DNA of 64,000 nucleotides. Origin: an uncultured Flavobacteriaceae bacterium (GTDB taxonomy: Bacteria; Bacteroidota; Bacteroidia; Flavobacteriales; Flavobacteriaceae). The stretch lies in NCBI GenBank assembly GCA_947494205.1, contig CANLUH010000019.1:1-64000 (forward strand), read 5' to 3'. The notes under the pieces were generated by a model. It was given only the letters and a program-made list of their open reading frames with translations, did no database searches and was not told the origin of the DNA. The translations under genes and the position numbers were made by a program. Position 1 is the first letter of the stretch. The number at the start of each line of letters is the position of its first letter. This document shows positions 8,101 to 15,933 of the stretch, piece by piece.

Positions 8101-8759
8101 GTATTTTCTAATTGCTTTTCGGCTTCTGGGCTTACTTTTATAGGTTTTTCTGTTGTTTGCGATTTTACTTCAAACAAACTGTTAGACAATACCACACTTG
8201 CACAAGCACGACGTGTAAATTCTTCTTGTTGCGCTTTATTAAATTTACCATCTATTACAATTAAAGATGCGTTTATAAACGCATTTAAAAACTGATCTGC
8301 AATTAACATTTGTATTAACGCCTCTCGAGTGTAAACCGATTGTTTTGTTACTGTTTGGTATATTAAATTATCCCATAATACAATATCTTCTTTTCTATCT
8401 CTATTTAAAAGAGACGCTCCATTTAAGTTATCTTGAATTGCTTGAAATGATAAGTTGTTTTTATTTCGCATTAACCAACTTGAAAAGGCATATAATTCTG
8501 AATTAACAGCTGATACTTCTTTTCTTGTTACATACGCGACAAAACTACTTGCAGCTGTTTCTAACTTTTGTTTATTAGTTTGTGGTATTAATGTTGCCGA
8601 TGTTCTTCCTGAAGTTGAACCATTTATGGCTTGAAAAAACACACTGTCTGCTTCGTTAGGATGAAATACAAACCCTGGATGTCCCTCTTTTTTATCTATT
8701 AGTTGCGGGTTACGCACTGTTACGAATTTAAATAGATTTTGTTTAATCTCTTTACTCAT
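5157..8759 (-). CDS. Large conserved-looking structural protein upstream of the toxin carrier
   Basis: This 1200-aa protein has no signal peptide and no recognised enzymatic motif. The N-terminal 370 or so residues are mostly helical. A beta-rich, Ig-like stretch lies near 385-490. A Ser/Thr/Asn-rich low-complexity region spans about 500-640, interrupted by EYKERETRSL. The following block, HGFDNRKGDKHITGVYRWID, then NYGKRLMYEFAIPEP, looks strongly constrained. The rest is mixed alpha/beta and ends in a Thr/Ala/Glu-rich acidic tail. My impression is that similar large proteins occur in other bacteria, but I cannot name a family. It heads the minus-strand toxin locus, 167 bases upstream of the carrier. 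A role as shell, fibre or delivery partner is speculation. Confidence 0.5.
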   Translation of the reverse strand: MSKEIKQNLFKFVTVRNPQLIDKKEGHPGFVFHPNEADSVFFQAINGSTSGRTSATLIPQTNKQKLETAASSFVAYVTRKEVSAVNSELYAFSSWLMRNKNNLSFQAIQDNLNGASLLNRDRKEDIVLWDNLIYQTVTKQSVYTREALIQMLIADQFLNAFINASLIVIDGKFNKAQQEEFTRRACASVVLSNSLFEVKSQTTEKPIKVSPEAEKQLENTTVTTLAKLETAGYKALLEELKFIEIDHNNFVKSAYKTALDLHNADVKRLLDEAVLVTVTETNPETGEVTTRETYPKLNLPVFRYQSASAITDSNLKGKLSPESYTLVKKAQLTRYSTFDEVRKAIGEAVKKNTKTILENTTKTAKKISVGGSVISNITPSVNAANYYISLIGSQTEQDAVLAFNVLGNENTPTAIQCNATLGDGSVLSTADLNVMSNTNGFIMIKLLEAANLTVGSTVEFTGTITFDSGVIYSFTKTIQVKRGRVTGIFSIASADTGNDTNDTTTDATNGKTFGITSLGIADFRRVEQEVCCYVAGEVSHIENVMAREYKERETRSLTSIENTSEDTTESETEKLTDTTTTERNEMQSEVANVITEDQSSSSGANANVSYSPDILGGGSINTGAFSDSASSSSTSNSNTQAQTYAQEVTERAMERIVRKVSKKRTSRILREFEENNTHGFDNRKGDKHITGVYRWIDKIYKNKLINYGKRLMYEFAIPEPAKFFKEAIYKKAESNTLDTGIILPTKPMHPSEFGLHSAADLVAVDYQPIAAAYNAEVTALQPETIKLSKAFKLAFQDNNKQEGSSIDDGVEIPEGYEAVRYSVDGSMFHHGNLGDNEARIGIAIGGQQSHDFHQERVISISEAYLENIRNEVAVSASTYDVMTASFNVYVECSRTDDAEATWRDITFKAIMDAYKDRVEEYNAQVALNAGEDGAKLKFNPAFNRSLEKKELKRVAIELLSKPKGHEVSLNNYDTEAISKVKRNGTFQTHASTVKFFEQAFDWDIMAYTFYPYFYAEEADWKDLFQEQDAADPLFQAFLQSGMARTIVPVRPGFEDAVNWYMITGEIWDGQGLITDQENDLFVSIAEEMQVIEGEVEGTWETRLPTNLTIIQAGSIGLNVQGLPCNINCEANLLFDSDGNPVLDENGDQVIDNPIEQTDVLIGGNSTDTTTSEPTQAEIDEAAQAEADAEAASQAEDQANP

Positions 8760-9132
8760 TTTTAATGTTTAATTTTTGTTATTAATTAATAGTTCTCTGC
8801 ATTAAGAACTGTTGTCTGGTTTCGCTTTTCTAACAGATTTACTTAATACATTGCCGTAAAGGCATAGTTCTCCACCCTATTCAATATTATGTTTGAATAG
8901 TTTACCGTCATTTTTTGATTTTTCAAGACGTCTTTTATGTAAAATCAGGATTGTGTTATTATTTTTTACACAAATGTTTAATTACCGGTTGTTTTTAAAC
9001 TTAAAATGTAATAACACGACATACTTTTAACACATTACAAACAATTGTTTTAATCTTGTTTTGTAAAGTATTTAATACTTAATTGTAATAGGTTACTTGG
9101 TTATTTTTTATAGCATATTTTGGTACGTAACT

Positions 9133-9188
9133 ATGGTTTTAGTTGCTTAAAACAATAATAAAAATCTATTTTAAGTAACTAAAACCAT
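9133..9188. repeat. Long hairpin in the toxin/repressor intergenic region
   Basis: The arms ATGGTTTTAGTTGCTTAAAA (9133-9152) and TTTTAAGTAACTAAAACCAT (9169-9188) pair over 20 bases around a 16-base loop, with one G-T wobble. There is no gene nearby to terminate. It could be a small structured RNA or a remnant of a palindromic element. Confidence 0.7.
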
Positions 9189-9779
9189 TAAAAACCAAAT
9201 GGTTTAATTGTGCGGTTTAATACACTAAATGAAGTTGAGGTGTTTACACCTTTTTTGGTTATTTTAAAAATCATGATCATAGGGATTATTAGATTTTAAT
9301 TATGTGAAACATAATGTAATTATTGATTTTGTTTTTTTCTGCTTAATGCAGTAGCAATGTTCTATTATTAACGGTTAATAAGGTTATTTATTTTAATGGT
9401 TAATAATAAATCTGTGTTAAAATTCTTATAGCGATAAAAAGCCTTTTATTATAATTATATGTATCTATTGTATTAAAATCGTTACACTAAATGTTGTATA
9501 AATATTATCTTTTTTATTATTCTAAAATAATAGTAATGAGTAAAACACGCTCTTTTTTAAGGGAACACAATATTTTAATTAGTGTGTTTGTTTTATTTTT
9601 ATAAAAATGATTTTTTTCAATAGTCTTTTCATTGTTATTTTATTTTACAAGAATCTCTTTTTATTTAGAAATTCTAAAATTATCACCTTGGTTTTTATAC
9701 AAATGTTTGATTTATAGATAATTTTGTATATTAGCAACGTATTTACTATGCAAATATAAAACATTTTACAAATACAAAC

Positions 9780-9812
9780 AAACTTTTTACAGATTAATTT
9801 TGTAAAAAGTTT
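9780..9812. promoter_or_regulatory. Operator-like inverted repeat before the S24 repressor gene
   Basis: AAACTTTTTACA (9780-9791) and TGTAAAAAGTTT (9801-9812) form a perfect 12-base inverted repeat with a 9-base spacer, ending 21 bases before the ATG. A weak -7-like box TAATTTCG lies at 9817-9824, so the palindrome overlaps the expected upstream promoter element. Autoregulation by the encoded repressor is the natural inference. Additional TTTTACAA half-sites lie just upstream. Confidence 0.55.
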
Positions 9813-9833
9813 AAATTAATTTCGTGCTATTTT

Positions 9834-10646
9834 ATGGAGACTATTGACGAGAAGATAAAAGCTATTATCAATCATTTTAAATTAAATAATTTTTCTTTTT
9901 CTAAACGTATTGGTGTAACAGGAACTACTGTAGACAGTATTGTTAACGGGCGGCCGCAGAGCGACGGTTCTAGAAAGAAAACCAAACCTGGTTACGATGT
10001 TTTATCTGCTATTATAGAAGAGTTTAATATTAATCCAGATTATCTTTTTGGTAGAAGTACTGTAATGCTAAAGGAGGATGTGTCAGAAATTCAAACATAT
10101 TCGGGAGTTCCACAAGTGGTTTCGGTAAATCAAGAAAATGAAGAAAATGTGGTTTACGTACCCATAAAAGCGCGTGCAGGTTATTTAGATGGTTATGGTG
10201 ATACCGAATTTATAGAAACCTTACCTTCTTTTAATATGCCTCATCTTAACAATGGTACGTTTAGGTGTTTTGAGGTACAAGGCAATTCTATGGTACGTAC
10301 TTTTTTTGATGGTGATTTGGTGTTTGGTAAATATGTGGAAAGCTTAAATGAAGTAAAAGATGGCCGCGTATATGTTATTGTTAGTAAAAACGATGGTATT
10401 GTTTTAAAACGTGTTATTAACAGAGTAGAAAAACGTGGGAAGCTTATTTTAAAGAGTGATAATAAAGATGGAAATTATCCAACGTATACCATAGATGTTG
10501 AAGACATTATGGAAATTTGGTATGTTACCATGTTTGCTTCTAAACAAATGCCAGAGCCTGTAGATATTTACGATAGATTACACGAATTAGAAAGCCAATT
10601 AATAGAGCTTAAAGATGCACTAAATACTAAAGCTATAAAAAATTAG
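9834..10646 (+). CDS. HTH/S24 peptidase-type transcriptional repressor (LexA/CI-like)
   Basis: This 270-aa protein has an N-terminal helix-turn-helix (about 8-75, including FSKRIGVTGTTVDSIVNG and INPDYLFG). A C-terminal S24 domain carries Ser152 in QGNSM and Lys192 in IVLKRV, the expected catalytic dyad. An Ala115-Gly116 pair in KARAGY is a candidate self-cleavage site. A C-terminal coiled tail follows (RLHELESQLIELK). Such proteins sense DNA damage or control mobile elements. In Bacteroidota they also occur as chromosomal regulators with no phage attached. No phage genes are visible here. The palindrome at 9780-9812 suggests autoregulation. It is 1.07 kb and divergent from the toxin locus, so control of that locus is possible but unproven. 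Confidence 0.85.
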   Translation: METIDEKIKAIINHFKLNNFSFSKRIGVTGTTVDSIVNGRPQSDGSRKKTKPGYDVLSAIIEEFNINPDYLFGRSTVMLKEDVSEIQTYSGVPQVVSVNQENEENVVYVPIKARAGYLDGYGDTEFIETLPSFNMPHLNNGTFRCFEVQGNSMVRTFFDGDLVFGKYVESLNEVKDGRVYVIVSKNDGIVLKRVINRVEKRGKLILKSDNKDGNYPTYTIDVEDIMEIWYVTMFASKQMPEPVDIYDRLHELESQLIELKDALNTKAIKN

Positions 10647-10670
10647 AAGGTTATTATTACTTCTAAAGAC

Positions 10671-11042
10671 ATGAAATTAACGTATAACAACTCAGAAAAA
10701 TTAAAAAGCGAAAAGGCTATTGGACAGTTATTTTCTGAAGGCGAAAGCGTTTCGGCATACCCTTTGCGTTTAGTCTATTTAAAAAATAACGAAACATTAA
10801 AAGTTGGTGTTTCTGTTAGCAAGCGTAATTTTAAAAAAGCTGTAGACCGTATTAGAATAAAACGCTTAATGCGAGAAGCTTACAGACTTAATAAAATGCA
10901 ATTAATAGACAACAACATTAACGATTATTCGTTTATGATTTTATATATAAATAAAGACATGCCCGATTTTAAACTTATAAATACTAAAATGCAGGCTTTA
11001 TTTAGTAAATTTAATGACCGAATTTTAAAATCAACAACATAA
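10671..11042 (+). CDS. rnpA: Ribonuclease P protein component
   Basis: This 123-aa basic protein binds the RNase P RNA and helps remove 5' leaders from pre-tRNAs. The diagnostic block is VSVSKRNFKKAVDRIRIKRL followed by MREAYR, the RNase P protein signature. The length is normal. It follows the S24 repressor by 24 bases and precedes an S41 protease, a gene order I associate with flavobacterial chromosomes, so these may be co-transcribed. Confidence 0.93.
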   Translation: MKLTYNNSEKLKSEKAIGQLFSEGESVSAYPLRLVYLKNNETLKVGVSVSKRNFKKAVDRIRIKRLMREAYRLNKMQLIDNNINDYSFMILYINKDMPDFKLINTKMQALFSKFNDRILKSTT

Positions 11043-11136
11043 AGAAACGTATTAAAGTTATTTATAAATTTTAAGCGTTTGTTAAGATGAGTTTTGTTAA
11101 AGAATCTTCATCTTGCTTTTTTTTAAATACTATACC

Positions 11137-12780
11137 ATGAAAACATTTTTAAAACGAAAAGTCTTTATCCCTGTTTTAGCCGTTACTATTTTATTTACAG
11201 GAACAGCTTTTACTAAGTATAACAATGATTTCTTTGAAATAGCTAAACAAATAGAAATATTTACTACGCTTTTTAAAGAGCTTAACATGAATTATGTAGA
11301 CGAAACTAATCCAGGTGATTTAATGGATAATGCCATTAAAAATATGCTTAATGAGTTAGATCCCTACACGCGTTTTTACAACGAACAAGATGTTGAAGCC
11401 GAACGTATAAAACGTACTGGAGATTATACGGGTGTTGGTGCTAAAATAAAAACATTAAAAGATAAATTGGTTGTTATAGAACCTTATAAAGATTATCCTG
11501 CAGATAAGGCCGGTTTAAAAGCAGGTGACGAAATTATTAAAATAGATGGTACTTTAATTTCTACTTATAAAGATGACGCTTCAAACTTACTTAAAGGCGC
11601 ACCTAACTCTTCTTTTGTTGCTACATATGTAAGACAAGGAAAAGAATATACCGCTACTATTAAACGCTCGGAGATAGAAATAGATGCTGTACCACATTTT
11701 TCTATGGTAGATGATAAAACAGGATACATTGTTCTTAAAAAATTTAATACTAAAGCGTCTGCGCAAACGGGTTATGCTTTAAAAGATTTAAAAGCTCAAG
11801 GTGCAGAACGTATTATTTTAGACTTAAGAAGCAATCCTGGTGGTTTACTTCGCGAAGCAGTAAATGTAGTTAACTTATTTGTTCCTAAGGGACAATTGGT
11901 AGTAACTACAAAATCTAAAGTTAAAAAATACAACAGAACGTATTATACTAAAAAAGAACCTATAGATACAGAGATTCCTGTAGTAGTATTAATTAATGGT
12001 AGTAGTGCTTCTGCTAGCGAAATTGTATCTGGTACATTACAAGATTTAGATCGTGCTGTTGTTGTTGGTGCTAGAAGTTTTGGTAAAGGTTTAGTACAGC
12101 GCCCTAAAAAATTAACTTATGGTACACAGTTAAAAGTAACTATTTCTCGCTATTATACGCCTTCTGGTCGTTGTATTCAGGCTTTAGACTATTGGAATAA
12201 AGATGATAAAGGAAATGCCGTTCGTGTAGAGCAAAAAGATTATAAAGAGTTTAAAACCAAAAATGGTAGAAAGGTTTTTGATGGTGGAGGTGTCTTCCCA
12301 GATGAGGTTTTAGCGTATTCTAAAAATTCTGCTATAACTAAGGCTATATTAAATAGTCAAAGTATTTTCGATTATGCAACGGAGTATTATTATAAGCATA
12401 AAATAGAAAATATTAATAGTTTTAAATTAACTGATAATGATTTTTCAAACTTTAAAAAGTTTCTAAAAAATAGCGACTTCTCTTTTGAAACTGCTACAGA
12501 AAAATCATTAGCAAAGGCTTTAAAAGTTGCTACAACCGAAAAATTAGATGATGATATTCAAAAAGATTATAATGCTTTAATTTCTAATTTAAACAAATCT
12601 AAACTTAAAGCTATAGACGAAAATAAACCACAATTAATGGGTTTATTATCTGACGAAATTGTTAAACGTTACGTTTATAGAGAAGGTTTATACGATTATT
12701 ATAAACTACATAATGCCGAAATAAAAAAGGCAACAGAGATACTTGCAAACCCATCTAAATACAATAAATACTTAAGGTAG
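11137..12780 (+). CDS. S41-family C-terminal processing peptidase with PDZ domain
   Basis: The start chosen is the ATG at 11137 (MKTFLKRK), which opens a membrane/signal segment; an upstream TTG would add 8 unlikely residues. The 547-aa protein has an N-terminal hydrophobic anchor and a PDZ domain around 95-190 (KAGLKAGDEIIKIDG). The S41 protease core has Ser290 in the NGSSASASE block and Lys316 in SFGKGLVQ, the Ser/Lys dyad of CtpA/Prc. A longer C-terminal helical region follows, as in Bacteroidota homologs. It should act in the periplasm, trimming or degrading envelope proteins. Confidence 0.92.
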   Translation: MKTFLKRKVFIPVLAVTILFTGTAFTKYNNDFFEIAKQIEIFTTLFKELNMNYVDETNPGDLMDNAIKNMLNELDPYTRFYNEQDVEAERIKRTGDYTGVGAKIKTLKDKLVVIEPYKDYPADKAGLKAGDEIIKIDGTLISTYKDDASNLLKGAPNSSFVATYVRQGKEYTATIKRSEIEIDAVPHFSMVDDKTGYIVLKKFNTKASAQTGYALKDLKAQGAERIILDLRSNPGGLLREAVNVVNLFVPKGQLVVTTKSKVKKYNRTYYTKKEPIDTEIPVVVLINGSSASASEIVSGTLQDLDRAVVVGARSFGKGLVQRPKKLTYGTQLKVTISRYYTPSGRCIQALDYWNKDDKGNAVRVEQKDYKEFKTKNGRKVFDGGGVFPDEVLAYSKNSAITKAILNSQSIFDYATEYYYKHKIENINSFKLTDNDFSNFKKFLKNSDFSFETATEKSLAKALKVATTEKLDDDIQKDYNALISNLNKSKLKAIDENKPQLMGLLSDEIVKRYVYREGLYDYYKLHNAEIKKATEILANPSKYNKYLR

Positions 12781-12838
12781 AGTCCCAAAAATCTACTCTT
12801 ATTTAAATTTTGGTATATTTAATGCTGTACTAATAATT

Positions 12839-13690
12839 ATGAAACGACTACTTATTATACTATTGTTAATTTCTAACATCGCTTTTTCGCAGGATGAAAT
12901 TACTCATGATGTCTATTTTGATACAGATAAATACGATGTCCCTTTAACAGAAGAGAACAGGTTACTTTTATTTATCTCATCTCTAGACGATGTAGATATT
13001 GGAAAAATATCTATTTATGGGTTTTGCGACGATCGTGGTACAGACCAATACAATCTAGAATTATCTCAAAATAGAGCAGATAAAATAAAAGAATTATTCT
13101 CTGGCTATGGTATTGACCCAACTTTAATTACAAATGTTAATGGAAAGGGCGAAATTCTTTTAAAAATATTAAATGAAACTGAAGTTCATAAAATTAGAGG
13201 GTTAAATAGAAAGGTAGAAATAATTGTTTCTAAAAAGCAACCAACAGAAAAAGAGGTTACAGAAGAAGTTGTTGTAAATAAAGGCCCTATAACTACAGAA
13301 GCTATAGAAAACGGAACCGTTAAAAAGGGAGATAAAATACGTTTAGATAAAATTTATTTTAAAACCAGTTATAGTTACGTTACTTCCGAGTCTAAAAAAA
13401 CATTAGAAAAAATAGCCAAGCTATTAGTAAAACACGATAATATATACTTTACCATTCAAGGTCATGTATGTTGTACACAAATGAGTAGAGATGCAGTAGA
13501 TAAAAAAACAAGAAAACGAAATTTATCTGTAGCGCGTGCAAAATATATATACAATTATCTAGCTAAAAAGGGTGTAGATAAAAAACGTATGAAATATGTT
13601 GGACTTAGACGTAAATTTCCTCTTGGTGGTCCTGCTAAAGAAGATCGTAGAGTTGAAATTTTAATAACTTATGTAGGTAAAAAATCATAA
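12839..13690 (+). CDS. Secreted protein made of two OmpA-like domains (copy 1)
   Basis: This 283-aa protein has a signal peptide (MKRLLIILLLISNIAFSQ) followed by two tandem OmpA-C-like domains and no beta-barrel. Domain 1 (about 20-135) keeps the peptidoglycan-binding pattern GFCDDRG...YNLELSQNRADKI. Domain 2 (about 165-283) has GHVCCTQ with a loop insertion and lacks the usual Asp, but keeps LSVARAKYI and DRRVEI. Peptidoglycan tethering in the periplasm is likely for domain 1 and uncertain for domain 2. A paralog follows at 13932. The pair probably arose by local duplication. Confidence 0.85.
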   Translation: MKRLLIILLLISNIAFSQDEITHDVYFDTDKYDVPLTEENRLLLFISSLDDVDIGKISIYGFCDDRGTDQYNLELSQNRADKIKELFSGYGIDPTLITNVNGKGEILLKILNETEVHKIRGLNRKVEIIVSKKQPTEKEVTEEVVVNKGPITTEAIENGTVKKGDKIRLDKIYFKTSYSYVTSESKKTLEKIAKLLVKHDNIYFTIQGHVCCTQMSRDAVDKKTRKRNLSVARAKYIYNYLAKKGVDKKRMKYVGLRRKFPLGGPAKEDRRVEILITYVGKKS

Positions 13691-13710
13691 TATTACCTAA
13701 AAATTATAGT

Positions 13711-13741
13711 AAAAAGCAGCCTTTTTAGGCTGCTTTTTTTA
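13711..13741 (+). terminator. Rho-independent terminator after the first OmpA-like gene
   Basis: AAAAAGCAGCC and GGCTGCTTTTT pair around a short T-rich loop and are followed by a T run. It lies 21 bases after the OmpA-like stop codon. Confidence 0.85.
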
Positions 13742-13931
13742 TGCCCTTATTTTATGCTATCCTACGAAACGTCAATAATATCAGACGATTAGCATAGTGT
13801 TTCATCGTAAGAAGTTTACCACTTGTCTAAACTTGTGCAGTTGAACCAAAATTTTTTGAAAGTTGACTAAATTTTTTTTGTGATTCTTAATCTCGTTATA
13901 GGTTTGTGGTGCCCCAACTAATCTAATTAAC

Positions 13932-14777
13932 ATGAAAAACTTAACCGTATTATTCATTTTTATCTTTGCATTAAATGTAGCTTTTGCATCAGATAACATT
14001 AAAAAAGATAAACTTAAAGACGCTAATGTAACCTTAAGCCATGAGGTTTATTTTAATACAGATAAATATGCTTTATCTACTGAAGAGTTTCATAAATTAT
14101 TAAGTTTTATTAAAGCAACAGAAACTGTAGATATAGAAAGAATGTCTATTCTTGGTTTTTGCGATGATAGAGGAAGTTTAGAATACAATCAAAAATTATC
14201 TAATAAAAGAGCTAATGCTATTAGAAACATTATAGCAGAATACAGAAATAGTGATAAGAAGCCAGAGATTGTAAGAACTAACGGAAAAGGAGAAATAGCA
14301 TTAACAACTACAGAACAGGCTTTATTTAACGAATTAAGAACGCTAAACAGGAAAGTAACTATTGTAATAGCGCCTAAAAAATTAATTGCTGGTTCTTTTT
14401 ATGGAGAAGATCTTAAAACTGGAGACTTAATTAACTTAAAAGGGTTAAACTTTAAAATGGGTTTACGTTACTTAACTCCAGAATCTACAAAAACATTAAA
14501 AGAATTAACAGCATATTTAGTAAAACGTAAAGATATCTTTTTTACAATTAATGGTCATGTTTGTTGTACAGATAACGGAAGAGAGTCTAAAGATAAAGAA
14601 ACTGGAAAACTTAATTTATCTACAGTTAGAGCTAAATACATTCGTGATTATTTAGTAAAAAATGGAGTAGATGCAAAACGTATAAGATACCAAGGTATGA
14701 AAGGACAATACAACTTAGGCGGAGACGCTAGCGAAGATAGACGTGTTGAACTTTTAGTAAGATATATTTCTAAGTAG
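13932..14777 (+). CDS. Secreted protein made of two OmpA-like domains (copy 2)
   Basis: This 281-aa paralog of the preceding gene begins with a signal peptide (MKNLTVLFIFIFALNVAFAS). Domain 1 carries GFCDDRGSLEYNQKLSNKRA. Domain 2 carries GHVCCTDNGRE, with the same Cys-Cys replacement and insertion as copy 1, then LSTVRAKYI and EDRRVELLV. The conserved CC pair in the second domain of both copies could form a disulphide or bind a ligand. It has its own upstream region after a terminator, so it is probably transcribed separately. Confidence 0.85.
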   Translation: MKNLTVLFIFIFALNVAFASDNIKKDKLKDANVTLSHEVYFNTDKYALSTEEFHKLLSFIKATETVDIERMSILGFCDDRGSLEYNQKLSNKRANAIRNIIAEYRNSDKKPEIVRTNGKGEIALTTTEQALFNELRTLNRKVTIVIAPKKLIAGSFYGEDLKTGDLINLKGLNFKMGLRYLTPESTKTLKELTAYLVKRKDIFFTINGHVCCTDNGRESKDKETGKLNLSTVRAKYIRDYLVKNGVDAKRIRYQGMKGQYNLGGDASEDRRVELLVRYISK

Positions 14778-14810
14778 TTTATTTTAGTAGGTAATAGCTT
14801 TGAAATTTAA

Positions 14811-14843
14811 AGCCTCGCTTATTCCCAGAGCGAGGTTTTTTTT
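14811..14843. terminator. Terminator between convergent genes
   Basis: CCTCGCT (14813-14819) pairs with AGCGAGG (14829-14835) and is followed by eight T's. It ends the OmpA-like gene on the plus strand and may also serve the convergent gene ending at 14842. Confidence 0.85.
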
Positions 14844-15483
14844 ATTTAATTTTTATACTATTTAATACTTGCTCATTATTTATTTCATGAAATCCTACAG
14901 GACTTATATATAGATTATGAAATAGCTCGTTAATATTACCAAGTTTAACTTTAGAAGCTACCACTTTAGATGTTCTATTTACACGAATGTATGTACAAGA
15001 ATCTATCCATTTAATAGTATATATAATACTTTTACCATTAGTTATTAGTGTTTCTAATTCTTTATTATTCTCAGTATACCTAATAATAGTATCTCTATCA
15101 TCAACTAAAAAAGTACCATATTTTAATGTATTACAGGCTTTAAAATTAGATGTAAATTCTAATTGTTCTTTTTCTATAATAGATTTGGGAGATATGGTTT
15201 CTTTTTTAAAAAGAAATTGTTTTACAAATATTGAAATAAAAAAAGTAGCTGTAAAAATTATATAAGCTCTCGCATAGCCTAAACCTACTAAATTGTAATT
15301 AATTTTACTAGAAGATATTAAAGTGATAACAAAACTGTACAATAAGAGTGTTCCTAAAATTATCCCTGCTAGATTTATATAAACATTAGATTTAAAAAGA
15401 TTAGCATTTTGCCCTAAAACAAAGAAAATAAAAAATAATTCTCCTACTAAAATAGCAAGTATGTATTGTTTTTTGTTTTTCAT
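14842..15483 (-). CDS. Hypothetical membrane protein
   Basis: This 213-aa protein is not recognised. About four hydrophobic helices fill the first 115 residues (ILAILVGELFFIFFVLG, then IILGTLLLYSFVITLI, then YIIFTATFFISIFV). A hydrophilic C-terminal half of about 100 residues is probably outside the membrane. Its start is directly next to the stop of the upstream elaA-like gene, so the two form one minus-strand transcript with the CDF transporter and rpiB further up. No function can be offered. Confidence 0.7.
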   Translation of the reverse strand: MKNKKQYILAILVGELFFIFFVLGQNANLFKSNVYINLAGIILGTLLLYSFVITLISSSKINYNLVGLGYARAYIIFTATFFISIFVKQFLFKKETISPKSIIEKEQLEFTSNFKACNTLKYGTFLVDDRDTIIRYTENNKELETLITNGKSIIYTIKWIDSCTYIRVNRTSKVVASKVKLGNINELFHNLYISPVGFHEINNEQVLNSIKIK

Positions 15484-15927
15484 TTATTTTCTAATCATAC
15501 CAATATGCGGTATACCATCTTCTAAGTACTCCTCTCCTATTGCTTTAAATTCTAAGTTATTATAAAATCGTTTTAAATAGGTTTGCGCAGATATTTTTAT
15601 TGTGGTTTCATTATAATGTGTATTAATAGCTTTAATGGAGGCTTCCATTATATCGTAACCGTATTTAAATTGTCTTTCTGTTGTTTTAACTACTACTCTA
15701 CCTATACTTGCATAATCGAAATAATCTCCAGGTTTAAAAGTACGTGTGTATGCCACTATATCTTCGCCTTTAAATCCTATAATATGTAATGCTTTTTGGT
15801 CTTTTCCATCTAGATCTTGATACACACAATCTTGCTCTACAACAAAAACTTCGCTTCGTAATTGCAATAAATTATATAATTCGTCTGTAGTTAATTCTTT
15901 AAAGGTTTTTACTTTAATTTCTATCAT
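15484..15927 (-). CDS. elaA: ElaA-type GNAT acetyltransferase
   Basis: This 147-aa protein matches the small ElaA branch of GNAT N-acetyltransferases. The LYNLLQLRSEVFVVEQDCVY opening is typical. It is followed by YQDLDGKD, then the acetyl-CoA-binding part SIGRVVV...RQFKYGYDIMEASI and a terminal strand with RFYNNLEF. The acceptor is unknown in this family. It sits between an unknown membrane protein and a cation transporter on the same strand with almost no spacing, so co-transcription is likely. Confidence 0.88.
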   Translation of the reverse strand: MIEIKVKTFKELTTDELYNLLQLRSEVFVVEQDCVYQDLDGKDQKALHIIGFKGEDIVAYTRTFKPGDYFDYASIGRVVVKTTERQFKYGYDIMEASIKAINTHYNETTIKISAQTYLKRFYNNLEFKAIGEEYLEDGIPHIGMIRK

Positions 15928-15933
15928 AATTAT

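Larger units (their letters stand above)
8760..9833. other. Gene-free AT-rich intergenic region (1.07 kb)
   Basis: No convincing coding frame is present. The region must hold divergent promoters for the 1200-aa gene (minus) and the S24 repressor (plus). It contains small hairpins near 8796-8815 (AGTTCT...AGAACT) and 8879-8902 (CTATTCAA...TTGAATAG), a 20-bp-armed hairpin at 9133-9188, and the operator-like palindrome at 9780-9812. Confidence 0.6.

Noticed and set aside
8760-9833. Possible prophage or integrated element because of an S24 repressor
   Set aside because: No integrase, terminase, capsid or tail genes are visible; the repressor sits next to rnpA and housekeeping genes.
13802-13999. 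Minus-strand 65-aa frame over the second OmpA-like gene start
   Set aside because: It overlaps the signal peptide of a convincing gene and has no protein-like features.
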